Shown piece after piece: positions 26,212 to 34,357 of a stretch of DNA of 64,000 bases (position 1 is the first letter of the stretch; each line of letters starts with the position of its first letter). A model generated the notes under the pieces. That model was not told the DNA's origin, made no database searches, and worked only from the letters and a program-made list of their open reading frames with translations. Made by a program: the position numbers and the translations under genes. This stretch comes from Pseudomonadota bacterium (GTDB lineage: Bacteria > Pseudomonadota > Alphaproteobacteria > SHVZ01), in assembly GCA_016195085.1 (NCBI GenBank), contig JACQAG010000043.1:1-64000 (forward strand), in the 5' to 3' direction.

Positions 26212-29200
26212 ATGTTTGAAATCACCGGTGACGACATTGCCGCGTTGAACGACGAAGATTTGCGCACGCTCGTCGGTAATCTTTGCGAGGCAGAGCTGCG
26301 CCGTCGGAACCTTCCTTCGTCGGCCGTCACATGGGGTGGTGACCAAACGGCGAAGGACGGCGGCATCGACGTTCGCGTGGCTCTCGCATTGGGGACGAGC
26401 ATCGATGGCTTCATTCCGAAGGCCAACACGGGTTACCAGATCAAGAAGCAGTATATGCCGCCCTCAGAGATCAACGGCGAAATGAGGCCAAAGGGTGTCG
26501 TACGGCCGGTCATCGGCGAACTGGCTATGGCATCGGGTGCGTATATCATTGTGAGCTCAGCGGACTCGACGTCGGACTCGGCGCTCAAGGACCGCAGGGT
26601 CGCGATGGCGGAATCGGTGCGGGATATTGCCGGCGCCGAAAACCTCATCCTGGATTTTTATGACTGCAACCGCATCGCGACCTGGGTGCGCGGTCACGCG
26701 GGCTTGATACCGTGGACTCGTTCAAGAATTGGCAAGTCAATTCCAGGTTGGCGACCCTACGGTTCGTGGTCGTATGCGCCTGATGGTGCTGACCCCACCT
26801 ATCTGGTCGACGAGGCGGCCCGCATCAAGACGGGTGACGAGAAAGAAGGAGATGGCCTCACCGCAACGAACGGGATAAACAAGATTCGAGATGTGCTTCG
26901 CACACCGGGCCATGTCGTGCGGCTTGTCGGACTTTCAGGCGTCGGAAAGACGCGGTTGGTCGAAGCGCTCTTCGACTCGGCTGTTGGCTCAGGCAGCCTC
27001 GACCCATCTCTCGCCATCTACACGAATATTGCCGAAGGGCCCGATCCTCAGCCTGCCGGCCTCGCCTCCGATCTGATCGCAGGACGCACGCGTGCGATCC
27101 TTGTCATCGACAATTGCCCGCCAGACATCCATCGCCAGCTGTCCGACATCGCCCGATCGGCTCGCACGACGATAAGCGTCATTACGGTCGAGTACGACAT
27201 CCGCGAAGACCAGCCCGAAGGCACAGAGGTCTTCGTGCTGGACACATCTTCGGTAATCCTAATCGAAACGTTGATTTCGAAGCGGTTTCCCAACCTTTCT
27301 CAGATCGATGCCCGAACGATTGCTGAGTTCTCGGGTGGGAACGCGCGTGTCGCCTTGGCGCTGGCCGGTACGGTGGCGAAGAACGAAACGATTGCGGGGT
27401 TGAGCGATGCCGACTTGTTCCGTCGGCTCTTTCAACAGCGGCATGATCCCGACGCTTCGCTCCAGTCAATCGCGCAAGTGTGCTCGCTCGTTTACTCATT
27501 TGAAGGAGAGAAAGTCTCGGGCGACGGAGCCGAGTTGCCGATCCTCGGCGGCCTGATTGGAAAATCTGCTGAAGAAGTATTCCGTGCGGTTGCCGAATTG
27601 AAGCGGCGCGATCTGGTTCAGCAACGCGGGCCATGGCGGGCGGTACTGCCACACGCCATTGCGAACCGCCTTGCAGCCATTGGGCTTGAGAATATTCCTC
27701 GTTCCAAGCTGTTGTCGGTGTTTATAGAGAGCGCGCCTGAGCGCCTCCTTCGGTCCTTCTCGCGTCGCCTTGGCTATCTCGATGGCAGCAGGGAAGCGCA
27801 GGCCATTGTTCAAAGCTGGCTGGCGCCGGGCGGAATATTGAGTGATGTCACCAACCTCACCGAGCTAGGCCGCGCCATGTTCGACAATGTCGCGCCGGTG
27901 ATGCCGGATGCCGTACTTTCGGTACTGGAGAAGGTCTTCGTGGAATCGGATGAGGCCACTCTTAGAAAATGCACCCACTTCCTTAGGCTCCTGCGCTCGC
28001 TTGCTTTCGATCCGGTGCACTTCGAGCGCGCTGTTTCACTTCTCGTTGCGTTTGCCCGGCTGCCCAGTAGTGACCTGTCTAACAGCGATGCGGCGAATAT
28101 CATTGAGTCACTCTTCTACATCGTTCTGTCCGGCACGCACGCACCACTTAAATTGCGTCTTTCCCTCGTTGAACGTTTGCTGCGCTCCTCGGACCCTGTT
28201 GAGCAAGGCTTGGGAGTCAAGGCGCTGCAAGCAATGCTCAAGACAAGTCATTTCTCGTCCACGTATGAATTCGAGTTTGGCGCGCGGTCACGCGACTACG
28301 GGTATTACCCTCCAACTCGCCAGGACGTACGAGATTGGTTCACGTCTGTTTTGAGGCTCGCGGAACCATTCGCGCTGTTGGAAAATCCGGTCGCTGAACT
28401 GGTGCGAAAAGCTATCGCACGTGAATTTCGCGGGCTTTGGACAGATACGGAGGCGGCCGATGAACTGGAGCGGTTGGCATATGCTGTCGCCACCGAGAAG
28501 TTCTGGCGCGAAGGCTGGATCGCCGCGCGTCACACTCGAATTTATGAGGGCAAAGGTCTTCCACCAAAATTACTGGCGCGGCTCACGGCCCTTGAAAAAT
28601 CTCTAAAGCCTGAGAATCTGATCGACAAGGTTCGTGGTCTTGTCCTTGGCTCGAACGGCGGCGGCGTCGATCTCGACGAATTGAACGAGGTTGAAAATGA
28701 CGGCTACGATGCGGCGGCCTCGCGCGTGGCTACGGCGGTCGAAAACCTTGGTCGGGATGTGGCCACCGACGAGCAAGCGTTCAAGGTATTGCTACCTGAG
28801 CTGATCGACGCGTATGGCAAAGTCGTTGGCTTTGGCCAAGGCATGGCGCTTGAAGCCGAACAGCCGCGTGAGATGTGGAGTGCCATGGTCGCACAGGTAA
28901 CTGAGACGGGGAAGCCGGGCATCGACCTCTTGTGTGGTTTTCTCGACGGCCTTCAGAAGCGGGATGGCGCTCTCGCCAATGCCCTGCTGGATGAAGCGTT
29001 GGACGATCCGACGCTCGCCGCGTGGCTTCCCACCTTGCAAGCCGGCGTCCGCATCGATGAAGATGGGCTGCGTCGGCTGCATCGCGCGCTTGAGCTTGGC
29101 AAGGCGCCGATCGATCGATTTTTTGGTCTTGCTTACGGGCGTACCTGTGATGTCATCCCTGGGTCCGAGTTTAAGCGTCTCATGCTGTCGATCGGACAGA

Positions 29201-30015
29201 AACCTGGCGGAGTTCCAGTTGCCATGGATATTCTTGCCATGCGCATGCACTCTGACCGCAGCGGCAAGAAAGCGTTCGTGCCGGAGGTTGCTGAAGCGGG
29301 CCGTGAGCTTCTTAGAGCCTATGAGTTTCATCGCAAGGATAACCGCGCAACGCGCGAAGATTACGAGATAGGCGTGATCGTCCGGGTTTCGCTCGCTGGA
29401 GAGGAAGGAAAGGCGATTGCGCAGCAGTTGTGCCGTAATCTGATGGCCGCAGCTGCGCGGTATGAAGTGCATGCCTACGACCACGACGACCTCTTGAAAG
29501 CACTTTTTCAGGTCCACCCGGTCGACGTGCTCGATGAGCTATTCTCAGGGGACAGGAAGTCCCAGGACAACAGTATCCGGTTGCTGAATGATGTTCTGCG
29601 TTTTGGCAAGACTCCGATTGACGCGGTATCCGACGAGGTCATGCTCGGCTGGTGCGATCGCGAGCCGAAAGACCGGTACCGGTTGGCAGCTGCTGTTGCT
29701 TTGCTGTTCAAACGGCCTAATGACAACGCCCCACATGAATGGACGAGCCTGACGCACCAGCTTCTTATGAAGGCACCTGATCCGGAAGCCGTCTTCAAGG
29801 AAGTCGTCAAGCGCCTGCGTCCCACGGGCTGGAGCGGATCGCTAGCGACGAAGCTTGAATCCCGCCTTACGCTGCTCATTCAACTTGATGTCAGCGCAAT
29901 CCCGACGCTAGCGGCGCCTCTCGATAGTGCCAAGTCAATGCTGAAGCAATGCATAGAAATAGAGCGCCGTCGCGAGACAGAAGAAGACAAGGCCCGCAGC
30001 GGGCGATTTGAATAA
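26212..30015 (+). CDS. candidate nuclease-STAND defence protein (Avs-like architecture)
   Basis: A 1267-aa protein with no signal peptide or membrane segment. Residues 1-130 resemble a PD-(D/E)xK (Mrr-like) nuclease: KDGGIDVRVAL with Asp53, then GYQIKKQ with Gln76-Ile-Lys78, and Glu28 in a preceding helix. A P-loop NTPase follows: Walker A GLSGVGKTRLVEALF (240-247) and Walker B RAILVIDNCP (Asp300). From about 400 to the end are many helical segments (KALQAMLKTSHFSS, LLDEALDDPTLAAWLPTLQA) suggesting a TPR/HEAT-like sensor. Nuclease-NTPase-helical repeats is the layout of Avs/STAND phage-sensing proteins. No such search was run. It is island-borne and lower in GC. The stop is 78 bases before a core GST gene. 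Confidence 0.6.
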   Translation: MFEITGDDIAALNDEDLRTLVGNLCEAELRRRNLPSSAVTWGGDQTAKDGGIDVRVALALGTSIDGFIPKANTGYQIKKQYMPPSEINGEMRPKGVVRPVIGELAMASGAYIIVSSADSTSDSALKDRRVAMAESVRDIAGAENLILDFYDCNRIATWVRGHAGLIPWTRSRIGKSIPGWRPYGSWSYAPDGADPTYLVDEAARIKTGDEKEGDGLTATNGINKIRDVLRTPGHVVRLVGLSGVGKTRLVEALFDSAVGSGSLDPSLAIYTNIAEGPDPQPAGLASDLIAGRTRAILVIDNCPPDIHRQLSDIARSARTTISVITVEYDIREDQPEGTEVFVLDTSSVILIETLISKRFPNLSQIDARTIAEFSGGNARVALALAGTVAKNETIAGLSDADLFRRLFQQRHDPDASLQSIAQVCSLVYSFEGEKVSGDGAELPILGGLIGKSAEEVFRAVAELKRRDLVQQRGPWRAVLPHAIANRLAAIGLENIPRSKLLSVFIESAPERLLRSFSRRLGYLDGSREAQAIVQSWLAPGGILSDVTNLTELGRAMFDNVAPVMPDAVLSVLEKVFVESDEATLRKCTHFLRLLRSLAFDPVHFERAVSLLVAFARLPSSDLSNSDAANIIESLFYIVLSGTHAPLKLRLSLVERLLRSSDPVEQGLGVKALQAMLKTSHFSSTYEFEFGARSRDYGYYPPTRQDVRDWFTSVLRLAEPFALLENPVAELVRKAIAREFRGLWTDTEAADELERLAYAVATEKFWREGWIAARHTRIYEGKGLPPKLLARLTALEKSLKPENLIDKVRGLVLGSNGGGVDLDELNEVENDGYDAAASRVATAVENLGRDVATDEQAFKVLLPELIDAYGKVVGFGQGMALEAEQPREMWSAMVAQVTETGKPGIDLLCGFLDGLQKRDGALANALLDEALDDPTLAAWLPTLQAGVRIDEDGLRRLHRALELGKAPIDRFFGLAYGRTCDVIPGSEFKRLMLSIGQKPGGVPVAMDILAMRMHSDRSGKKAFVPEVAEAGRELLRAYEFHRKDNRATREDYEIGVIVRVSLAGEEGKAIAQQLCRNLMAAAARYEVHAYDHDDLLKALFQVHPVDVLDELFSGDRKSQDNSIRLLNDVLRFGKTPIDAVSDEVMLGWCDREPKDRYRLAAAVALLFKRPNDNAPHEWTSLTHQLLMKAPDPEAVFKEVVKRLRPTGWSGSLATKLESRLTLLIQLDVSAIPTLAAPLDSAKSMLKQCIEIERRRETEEDKARSGRFE

Positions 30016-30093
30016 GAGTAACATTGATTCGCATCGGCGAACGTGGTGCGAGTTGCACGGCGCTTAGCAAGGGGAGGCGAGCAGGTCTGACTA

Positions 30094-30798
30094 ATGCCCG
30101 ATCTATCCCACTTCCCCATCACCAAGCGCTGGCCGGCCAAGCATCCCGACCGTCTGCAGCTCTATTCCCTGCCGACGCCGAACGGCGTCAAGGTGTCGAT
30201 CGCACTGGAGGAGATCGGGCTTGCCTATGAGCCGCACCGGATCGACATCGGCGCCAACGAGACCTGGACGCCGGAATTCCTGTCGCTCAATCCGAACGGC
30301 AAGATCCCGGCGATCATCGATCCGGACGGGCCAGGCGGCACCCCCTTCGGGCTGTTCGAATCCGGAGCGATCCTGCTCTATCTGGCCGAGAAGGTCGGCA
30401 AGCTGCTGCCGAAGGATGCGGCGCTCCGCTACGAGACCATTCAATGGGTGTTCTTTCAGATGGCAGCGGTCGGGCCGATGTTCGGCCAGGTCGGCTATTT
30501 CTACAAATTCGCTGGAAAGGAGATCGCCGACAAGCGTCCGCTCGAACGCTATCGCGCGGAGTCTCAAAGATTGCTTGGTGTCATGGAGACGCGCCTCGAC
30601 GATCGGCACTGGATCATGGGCGATGACTACACCATCGCCGATATCGCTCTCCTCGGCTGGGTCCGCAATCTGATCGGCTTCTACGGCGCGCGCGAGCTCG
30701 TCGCGTTCGATAGCCTGAAGTATGTTCCGGCCTGGCTGGAGCGCGGTTTGGCACGACCGGCGGTGCAACGGGGTCTGGAGATTCCCAAGCGAGCGTGA
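30094..30798 (+). CDS. glutathione S-transferase, YfcG/nu-class-like
   Basis: A 234-aa GST. The thioredoxin-fold N-terminus reads LQLYSLPTPNGVKVSIALEE, the glutathione-binding loop SLNPNGKIPAIIDPDGPGG, with FESGAILLYLAEK completing the G-site. The alpha-helical C-terminal domain includes HWIMGDDYTIADIALLGWV. The Thr-Pro-Asn-Gly N-terminal motif in place of a catalytic Ser/Cys/Tyr is characteristic of the YfcG/Ure2p-like disulphide-bond oxidoreductase group. It is the first core-like gene after the guaA island. Confidence 0.88.
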   Translation: MPDLSHFPITKRWPAKHPDRLQLYSLPTPNGVKVSIALEEIGLAYEPHRIDIGANETWTPEFLSLNPNGKIPAIIDPDGPGGTPFGLFESGAILLYLAEKVGKLLPKDAALRYETIQWVFFQMAAVGPMFGQVGYFYKFAGKEIADKRPLERYRAESQRLLGVMETRLDDRHWIMGDDYTIADIALLGWVRNLIGFYGARELVAFDSLKYVPAWLERGLARPAVQRGLEIPKRA

Positions 30799-30952
30799 AG
30801 AGGCGCCGCGGCTTGCTCGCAGTCTTCAAGCCTCGCATAAATACCTGACGGCAGGTGGCAAGTATAACTCCCTACAACAGCCTCTATCGTCGCCAGGGAG
30901 ATGGTCGTGACGGAATCCCCGGGGCGTTTCGGGCTGACGGTCGAGGTGAGAG

Positions 30953-31465
30953 ATGAGTAGGGCGACATCCGAGGGGTCTGCAAAAGCACCCGCAGGCATC
31001 GCAGCGGGACAGTGTCTTTGCGGCAAGGTCAGGTTCGAGATCGACATCCCGGCGCGATGGGCGTGGCATGACCATTCCCGCAAGACGCAGCATGCACAGG
31101 GTGCTGCCTACGCGACCTATGTGGGCAGTTGGCGGAGCCGCTTCCGCTTTACCAAGGGGGCTGCGAACGTCACCCGTTTCAACGATGCGGCTGCGGGTAA
31201 GGCCCGAAGCTTTTGTGCTCGATGCGGTACCCCCGTCCTTTATGAGCGCGCTCACTCGCCTGAGATGGTGAACATACCCCGGGCGCTGTTCGACGGCCGG
31301 ACCGGCAGGGAACCGCTCTATCACATCGCCATCGGGGAGTCGCCCGAATGGGCCTATCGAGGCCAGCCGTTGCGTCCGCTCAAGGGATTCCCCGGCGTCG
31401 TGTGGGAGCGTCCGCGACGGAAAAGGCAATCCGAAACCGCCAAAGACTTGTCGTTCGAGCCGTGA
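30953..31465 (+). CDS. GFA-family (CENP-V/formaldehyde-activating-like) zinc protein
   Basis: A 170-aa protein with the GFA zinc-binding pattern: AGQCLCGKVRFEID (CxC near residue 20) and ARSFCARCGTPVLY (CxxC near residue 83), plus RGQPLRPLKGFPGVVWERPR. Family members include glutathione-dependent formaldehyde-activating enzyme, but most homologues have no known activity. In the usual middle CxxC position a WHDHSRKTQHAQGAA stretch stands instead, suggesting loss or replacement of one zinc site. It may be linked to the adjacent GST by glutathione chemistry, which is inference. Start at ATG 30953. Confidence 0.75.
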   Translation: MSRATSEGSAKAPAGIAAGQCLCGKVRFEIDIPARWAWHDHSRKTQHAQGAAYATYVGSWRSRFRFTKGAANVTRFNDAAAGKARSFCARCGTPVLYERAHSPEMVNIPRALFDGRTGREPLYHIAIGESPEWAYRGQPLRPLKGFPGVVWERPRRKRQSETAKDLSFEP

Positions 31466-31628
31466 CGCGTTTCTCGCCGTACCGGCGTTCTCTTCGCGTG
31501 GCGACCGTCGCCGTGCGGGGCCTGGCATGGGGCGGCGCTGTGGCGCTATCCTAACCGATCGATCGCTCGTCGTTGCATCTTCGCCCCCGATTGCGGCATC
31601 GGCCAATCAACCCCCAGCGGGAGACAGC

Positions 31629-32381
31629 ATGGACCTCAAGCTCAAGGGTCGCACCGCGCTCGTGACCGGCGCCAGCCAGGGCATCGGGCGCGCCATCGCA
31701 ATCGGCCTCGCGGCCGAAGGGGCACGGATTGCGCTCGTCGCCCGCCGCAAGGAGCTGCTGGAAGAGGTCGCCAAGGGCATCGAGGCCGCCGGCGGCATCA
31801 AGCCGTCACTGATCGTGGCCGACGTCATGCAGCCGGAGTCGCCTTCCCGCATCCGCGACGAGGCGGTCCGTGCGCTCGGCCGGATCGATATCCTGGTCAA
31901 CAGCGCCGGCGGCAGCCGTCCGATCCCCGTGGAAGCGCCCGACGCCGCCTGGGACGAGGCGCTGATGCTCAACTTCACCCGGCTCCGCCAGATCACCCAC
32001 GCCGTCTTGCCCGGCATGATCCAGGGCAAGTGGGGCCGCATCATCAACATCACCGGCAAGTCCGAGCCGGATCGGATCAACGCCGCCTTCGCCGCCAAGG
32101 CGGCGGTGCATGCCTGGGCCAAGGGCTTGTCCCGCGAGATCGGCAAGCACGGCATCACCGTCAACTCGATCGCGCCCGGCCGGATCATGTCCGAGCAGAT
32201 CCGGCGCCTCTATCCCGAAGCCGAGCGCCGCGAATTCGCGGAGCGGGAGATTCCGGTGGGCGAGTACGGTGAGCCCGAAGACCTCGCCGTCCTCGCCGTC
32301 TTCCTCGCCTCGCCTTTGGCCCGCTACATGACCGGGACGGTCATTCCGGTCGACGGCGGGCTCCGGCGCTATCAGTACTAG
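31629..32381 (+). CDS. SDR family oxidoreductase lacking the usual Tyr
   Basis: A 250-aa short-chain dehydrogenase/reductase. The cofactor loop TALVTGASQGIGRAIAIG and NSAGGS (NNAG-like) are intact. At the active site the usual YxxxK reads AFAAK in NAAFAAKAAVHAW, so the catalytic Tyr position is Ala, while the Lys is kept; the Ser region is IINITGKSEP. The end VDGGLRRYQY matches 3-oxoacyl-reductase-like members. ATG 31629 is chosen because upstream frames lack SDR sequence. Chemistry may be altered or substrate-assisted. It is followed 11 bases later by the Tam-type gene, so they may be co-transcribed. Confidence 0.85.
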   Translation: MDLKLKGRTALVTGASQGIGRAIAIGLAAEGARIALVARRKELLEEVAKGIEAAGGIKPSLIVADVMQPESPSRIRDEAVRALGRIDILVNSAGGSRPIPVEAPDAAWDEALMLNFTRLRQITHAVLPGMIQGKWGRIINITGKSEPDRINAAFAAKAAVHAWAKGLSREIGKHGITVNSIAPGRIMSEQIRRLYPEAERREFAEREIPVGEYGEPEDLAVLAVFLASPLARYMTGTVIPVDGGLRRYQY

Positions 32382-32392
32382 GGACTGAACCG

Positions 32393-33163
32393 ATGTCCGA
32401 CTGGAACGCCAAGCAGTATCTCAAATTCGAAGACGAGCGCACGCGGCCGCCGCGCGACCTCCTGGCGCAGGTGCCGCTCGGCAGCGTCAGGCGCGCGGTC
32501 GATCTCGGCTGCGGACCGGGGAACTCGACGGAGCTCCTGGTCGAGCGATTCCCCGCGGCCGAGGTCATCGGCATGGATTCCTCGCCGAACATGCTGCAGA
32601 AGGCGCGGGAAAGGCTGCCGAAGTGCCGCTTCATGCAAGCCGAGATCGAGAGCTGGGTCCCGGACGCCGGCACCGATCTCTTGTTCGCCAATGCGGTCTT
32701 CCAATGGCTACCGGAACATCCGGCGGTGCTGCAGCGCTTGCTGCAAACCCTGCCTGAGGGCGGCGTGCTGGCGGTGCAGATGCCCGACAATACCGAGGAG
32801 CCGGCCATCGCCCTCATGCGCGAGGTGGCGTCGCGCGAGCCCTGGGCCAGCAACAAGGCGCTGTCCGGCGCGGCGCGCACCGCCCTTCTCGCGCCCGAGG
32901 GTTACTATGACCGCCTCAAGCCGCACGCATCCCGCCTGGACATCTGGCACACCGTCTACAACCACGTCATGGCCGGGCCCGAGGGCATCGTCGAATGGTT
33001 CAAGGGATCGTCCCTGCAGCCTTATCTGGCAGCGCTCGAAGGCCGGACCCGCGAGGACTATATCGCGGCCTATACCGCGGAGCTGGCCCGGCACTACAAG
33101 CCCCGCACCGACGGAAGGGTCCTGCTGGCGTTCCCGCGGCTGTTCATTCTCGCCATGCGCTAG
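32393..33163 (+). CDS. tam: trans-aconitate 2-methyltransferase
   Basis: A 256-aa SAM-dependent enzyme of the usual Tam length. The N-terminus MSDWNAKQYLKFEDERTRPP is diagnostic for Tam, SAM motif I is AVDLGCGPGNSTELL, motif II EVIGMDSSPNML, and LLFANAVFQWLPEHPAVL follows. The family methylates trans-aconitate, a by-product inhibitor of aconitase. It starts 11 bases after the SDR gene and may share its transcript. It ends before the TRAP operon. Confidence 0.93.
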   Translation: MSDWNAKQYLKFEDERTRPPRDLLAQVPLGSVRRAVDLGCGPGNSTELLVERFPAAEVIGMDSSPNMLQKARERLPKCRFMQAEIESWVPDAGTDLLFANAVFQWLPEHPAVLQRLLQTLPEGGVLAVQMPDNTEEPAIALMREVASREPWASNKALSGAARTALLAPEGYYDRLKPHASRLDIWHTVYNHVMAGPEGIVEWFKGSSLQPYLAALEGRTREDYIAAYTAELARHYKPRTDGRVLLAFPRLFILAMR

Positions 33164-33309
33164 CAACCCACGCGCCTATGCCTAGGATTTGGGCAGACTC
33201 CTAGCCGGCAGCCCTTGCTTGTCTGCCGCCGGTGAACTTCCTAGTATGTGGAAATCAACGATAAGCGCGAACCAATGCGCAGCGCAGCCTTAGGGAGGAG
33301 CTAGCCGCC

Positions 33310-34317
33310 ATGACCATTTCCCGGCGTCGATTCGGAACGATCACGGGTGCTGCCGCGCTCGCCACCGTGTTGCCTCGGCGGAGCCGGGCGCAGCAAACGA
33401 TCATGATCAAGTTCAGCCATGTCGTCGCCGACGACACGCCGAAGGGCAAGGGCTCGCTCAAGTTCAGGGAACTTGCCGAGAAGTACACGAACGGCAAAGC
33501 CAAGATCGAGGTCTATCCGAATTCGCAGCTCTACAAGGACAAGGAGGAGGTCGAGGCCCTCCAGCTCGGCGCCGTCCAGATGCTGGCCCCCTCGACCGCG
33601 AAGTTCGCGCCGTTGGGAGCGAAGGAATTCGAGGCGATGGACCTCCCCTTCGTGTTCGCCGACGACGCCAACTACGACAAGGTCGTGAAGGGCGAGGTCG
33701 GCAAATACCTGATGGCCAAGCTGAAGCCCGCCGGCATCACCGGCCTGGCATTCTGGGACAACGGCTTCCACATGGTCTCGGCCAACAAGCCCTTGCTCCT
33801 GCCGGCCGACTTCCAGGGCCTGAAGATCCGCATCTCCGGCTCGAAGATCGCCGACATGTATTTCCGCAAGATGGGCGCCCAACCGCAGATCATGGCGTTC
33901 TCGGAGGTCTACCAGGCCCTCCAGACGGGTGTGGTGGACGCCTGCGAAAACACGCCGTCCAACTACCTTACCCAGCGCTTCCACGAGGTGCAGAAGCACA
34001 TCACCAACTCCCAGCACGCGCATCTGCAATATGCGGTGATCGTCAATACGAAATTCTGGGAGGGCCTGCCGGCCGACATCCGCGGCCAGCTCGAGAAGGC
34101 CATGAACGACGCGACCGACTACACCAACTCGATCGCCCAGAAGGAGAACGCCGACGCCTTGAAGGAGATCCAGGCCAGCGGCAAGACCCAGATCCACGAG
34201 CTCACCGCCGATCAGCGCAAGGCCTGGGTCGCGGCGCTGATGCCGGTCTACAAGACGGCGGAATCGCGGGTCGGCGGCGAGATCCTGGCGCTGCTCGAGC
34301 GCAATCGTAGCGGCTGA
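33310..34317 (+). CDS. dctP: TRAP transporter periplasmic binding protein DctP
   Basis: A 335-aa binding protein. The signal peptide begins MTISRRRFGTITGAAALATV with a twin-arginine-like SRRRF. Mature landmarks are FSHVVADDTPKGKGSLKFRE, EALQLGAVQMLAPSTAKFAP and GLKIRISGSKIADMY, the last carrying the Arg that clamps carboxylates in DctP proteins. A GGGAGGAG site sits before ATG 33310. It feeds the fused permease gene 40 bases downstream. Substrate is probably an organic acid; the exact one is unknown. Confidence 0.93.
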   Translation: MTISRRRFGTITGAAALATVLPRRSRAQQTIMIKFSHVVADDTPKGKGSLKFRELAEKYTNGKAKIEVYPNSQLYKDKEEVEALQLGAVQMLAPSTAKFAPLGAKEFEAMDLPFVFADDANYDKVVKGEVGKYLMAKLKPAGITGLAFWDNGFHMVSANKPLLLPADFQGLKIRISGSKIADMYFRKMGAQPQIMAFSEVYQALQTGVVDACENTPSNYLTQRFHEVQKHITNSQHAHLQYAVIVNTKFWEGLPADIRGQLEKAMNDATDYTNSIAQKENADALKEIQASGKTQIHELTADQRKAWVAALMPVYKTAESRVGGEILALLERNRSG

Positions 34318-34357
34318 GGCGAGTCCGACAGCACCTCCTCGAGGAGCAAGCGCAGGC

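Noticed and set aside
32378-32880. Minus-strand frames opposite the Tam gene
   Set aside because: Shadow of a clear plus-strand methyltransferase; no independent motif.
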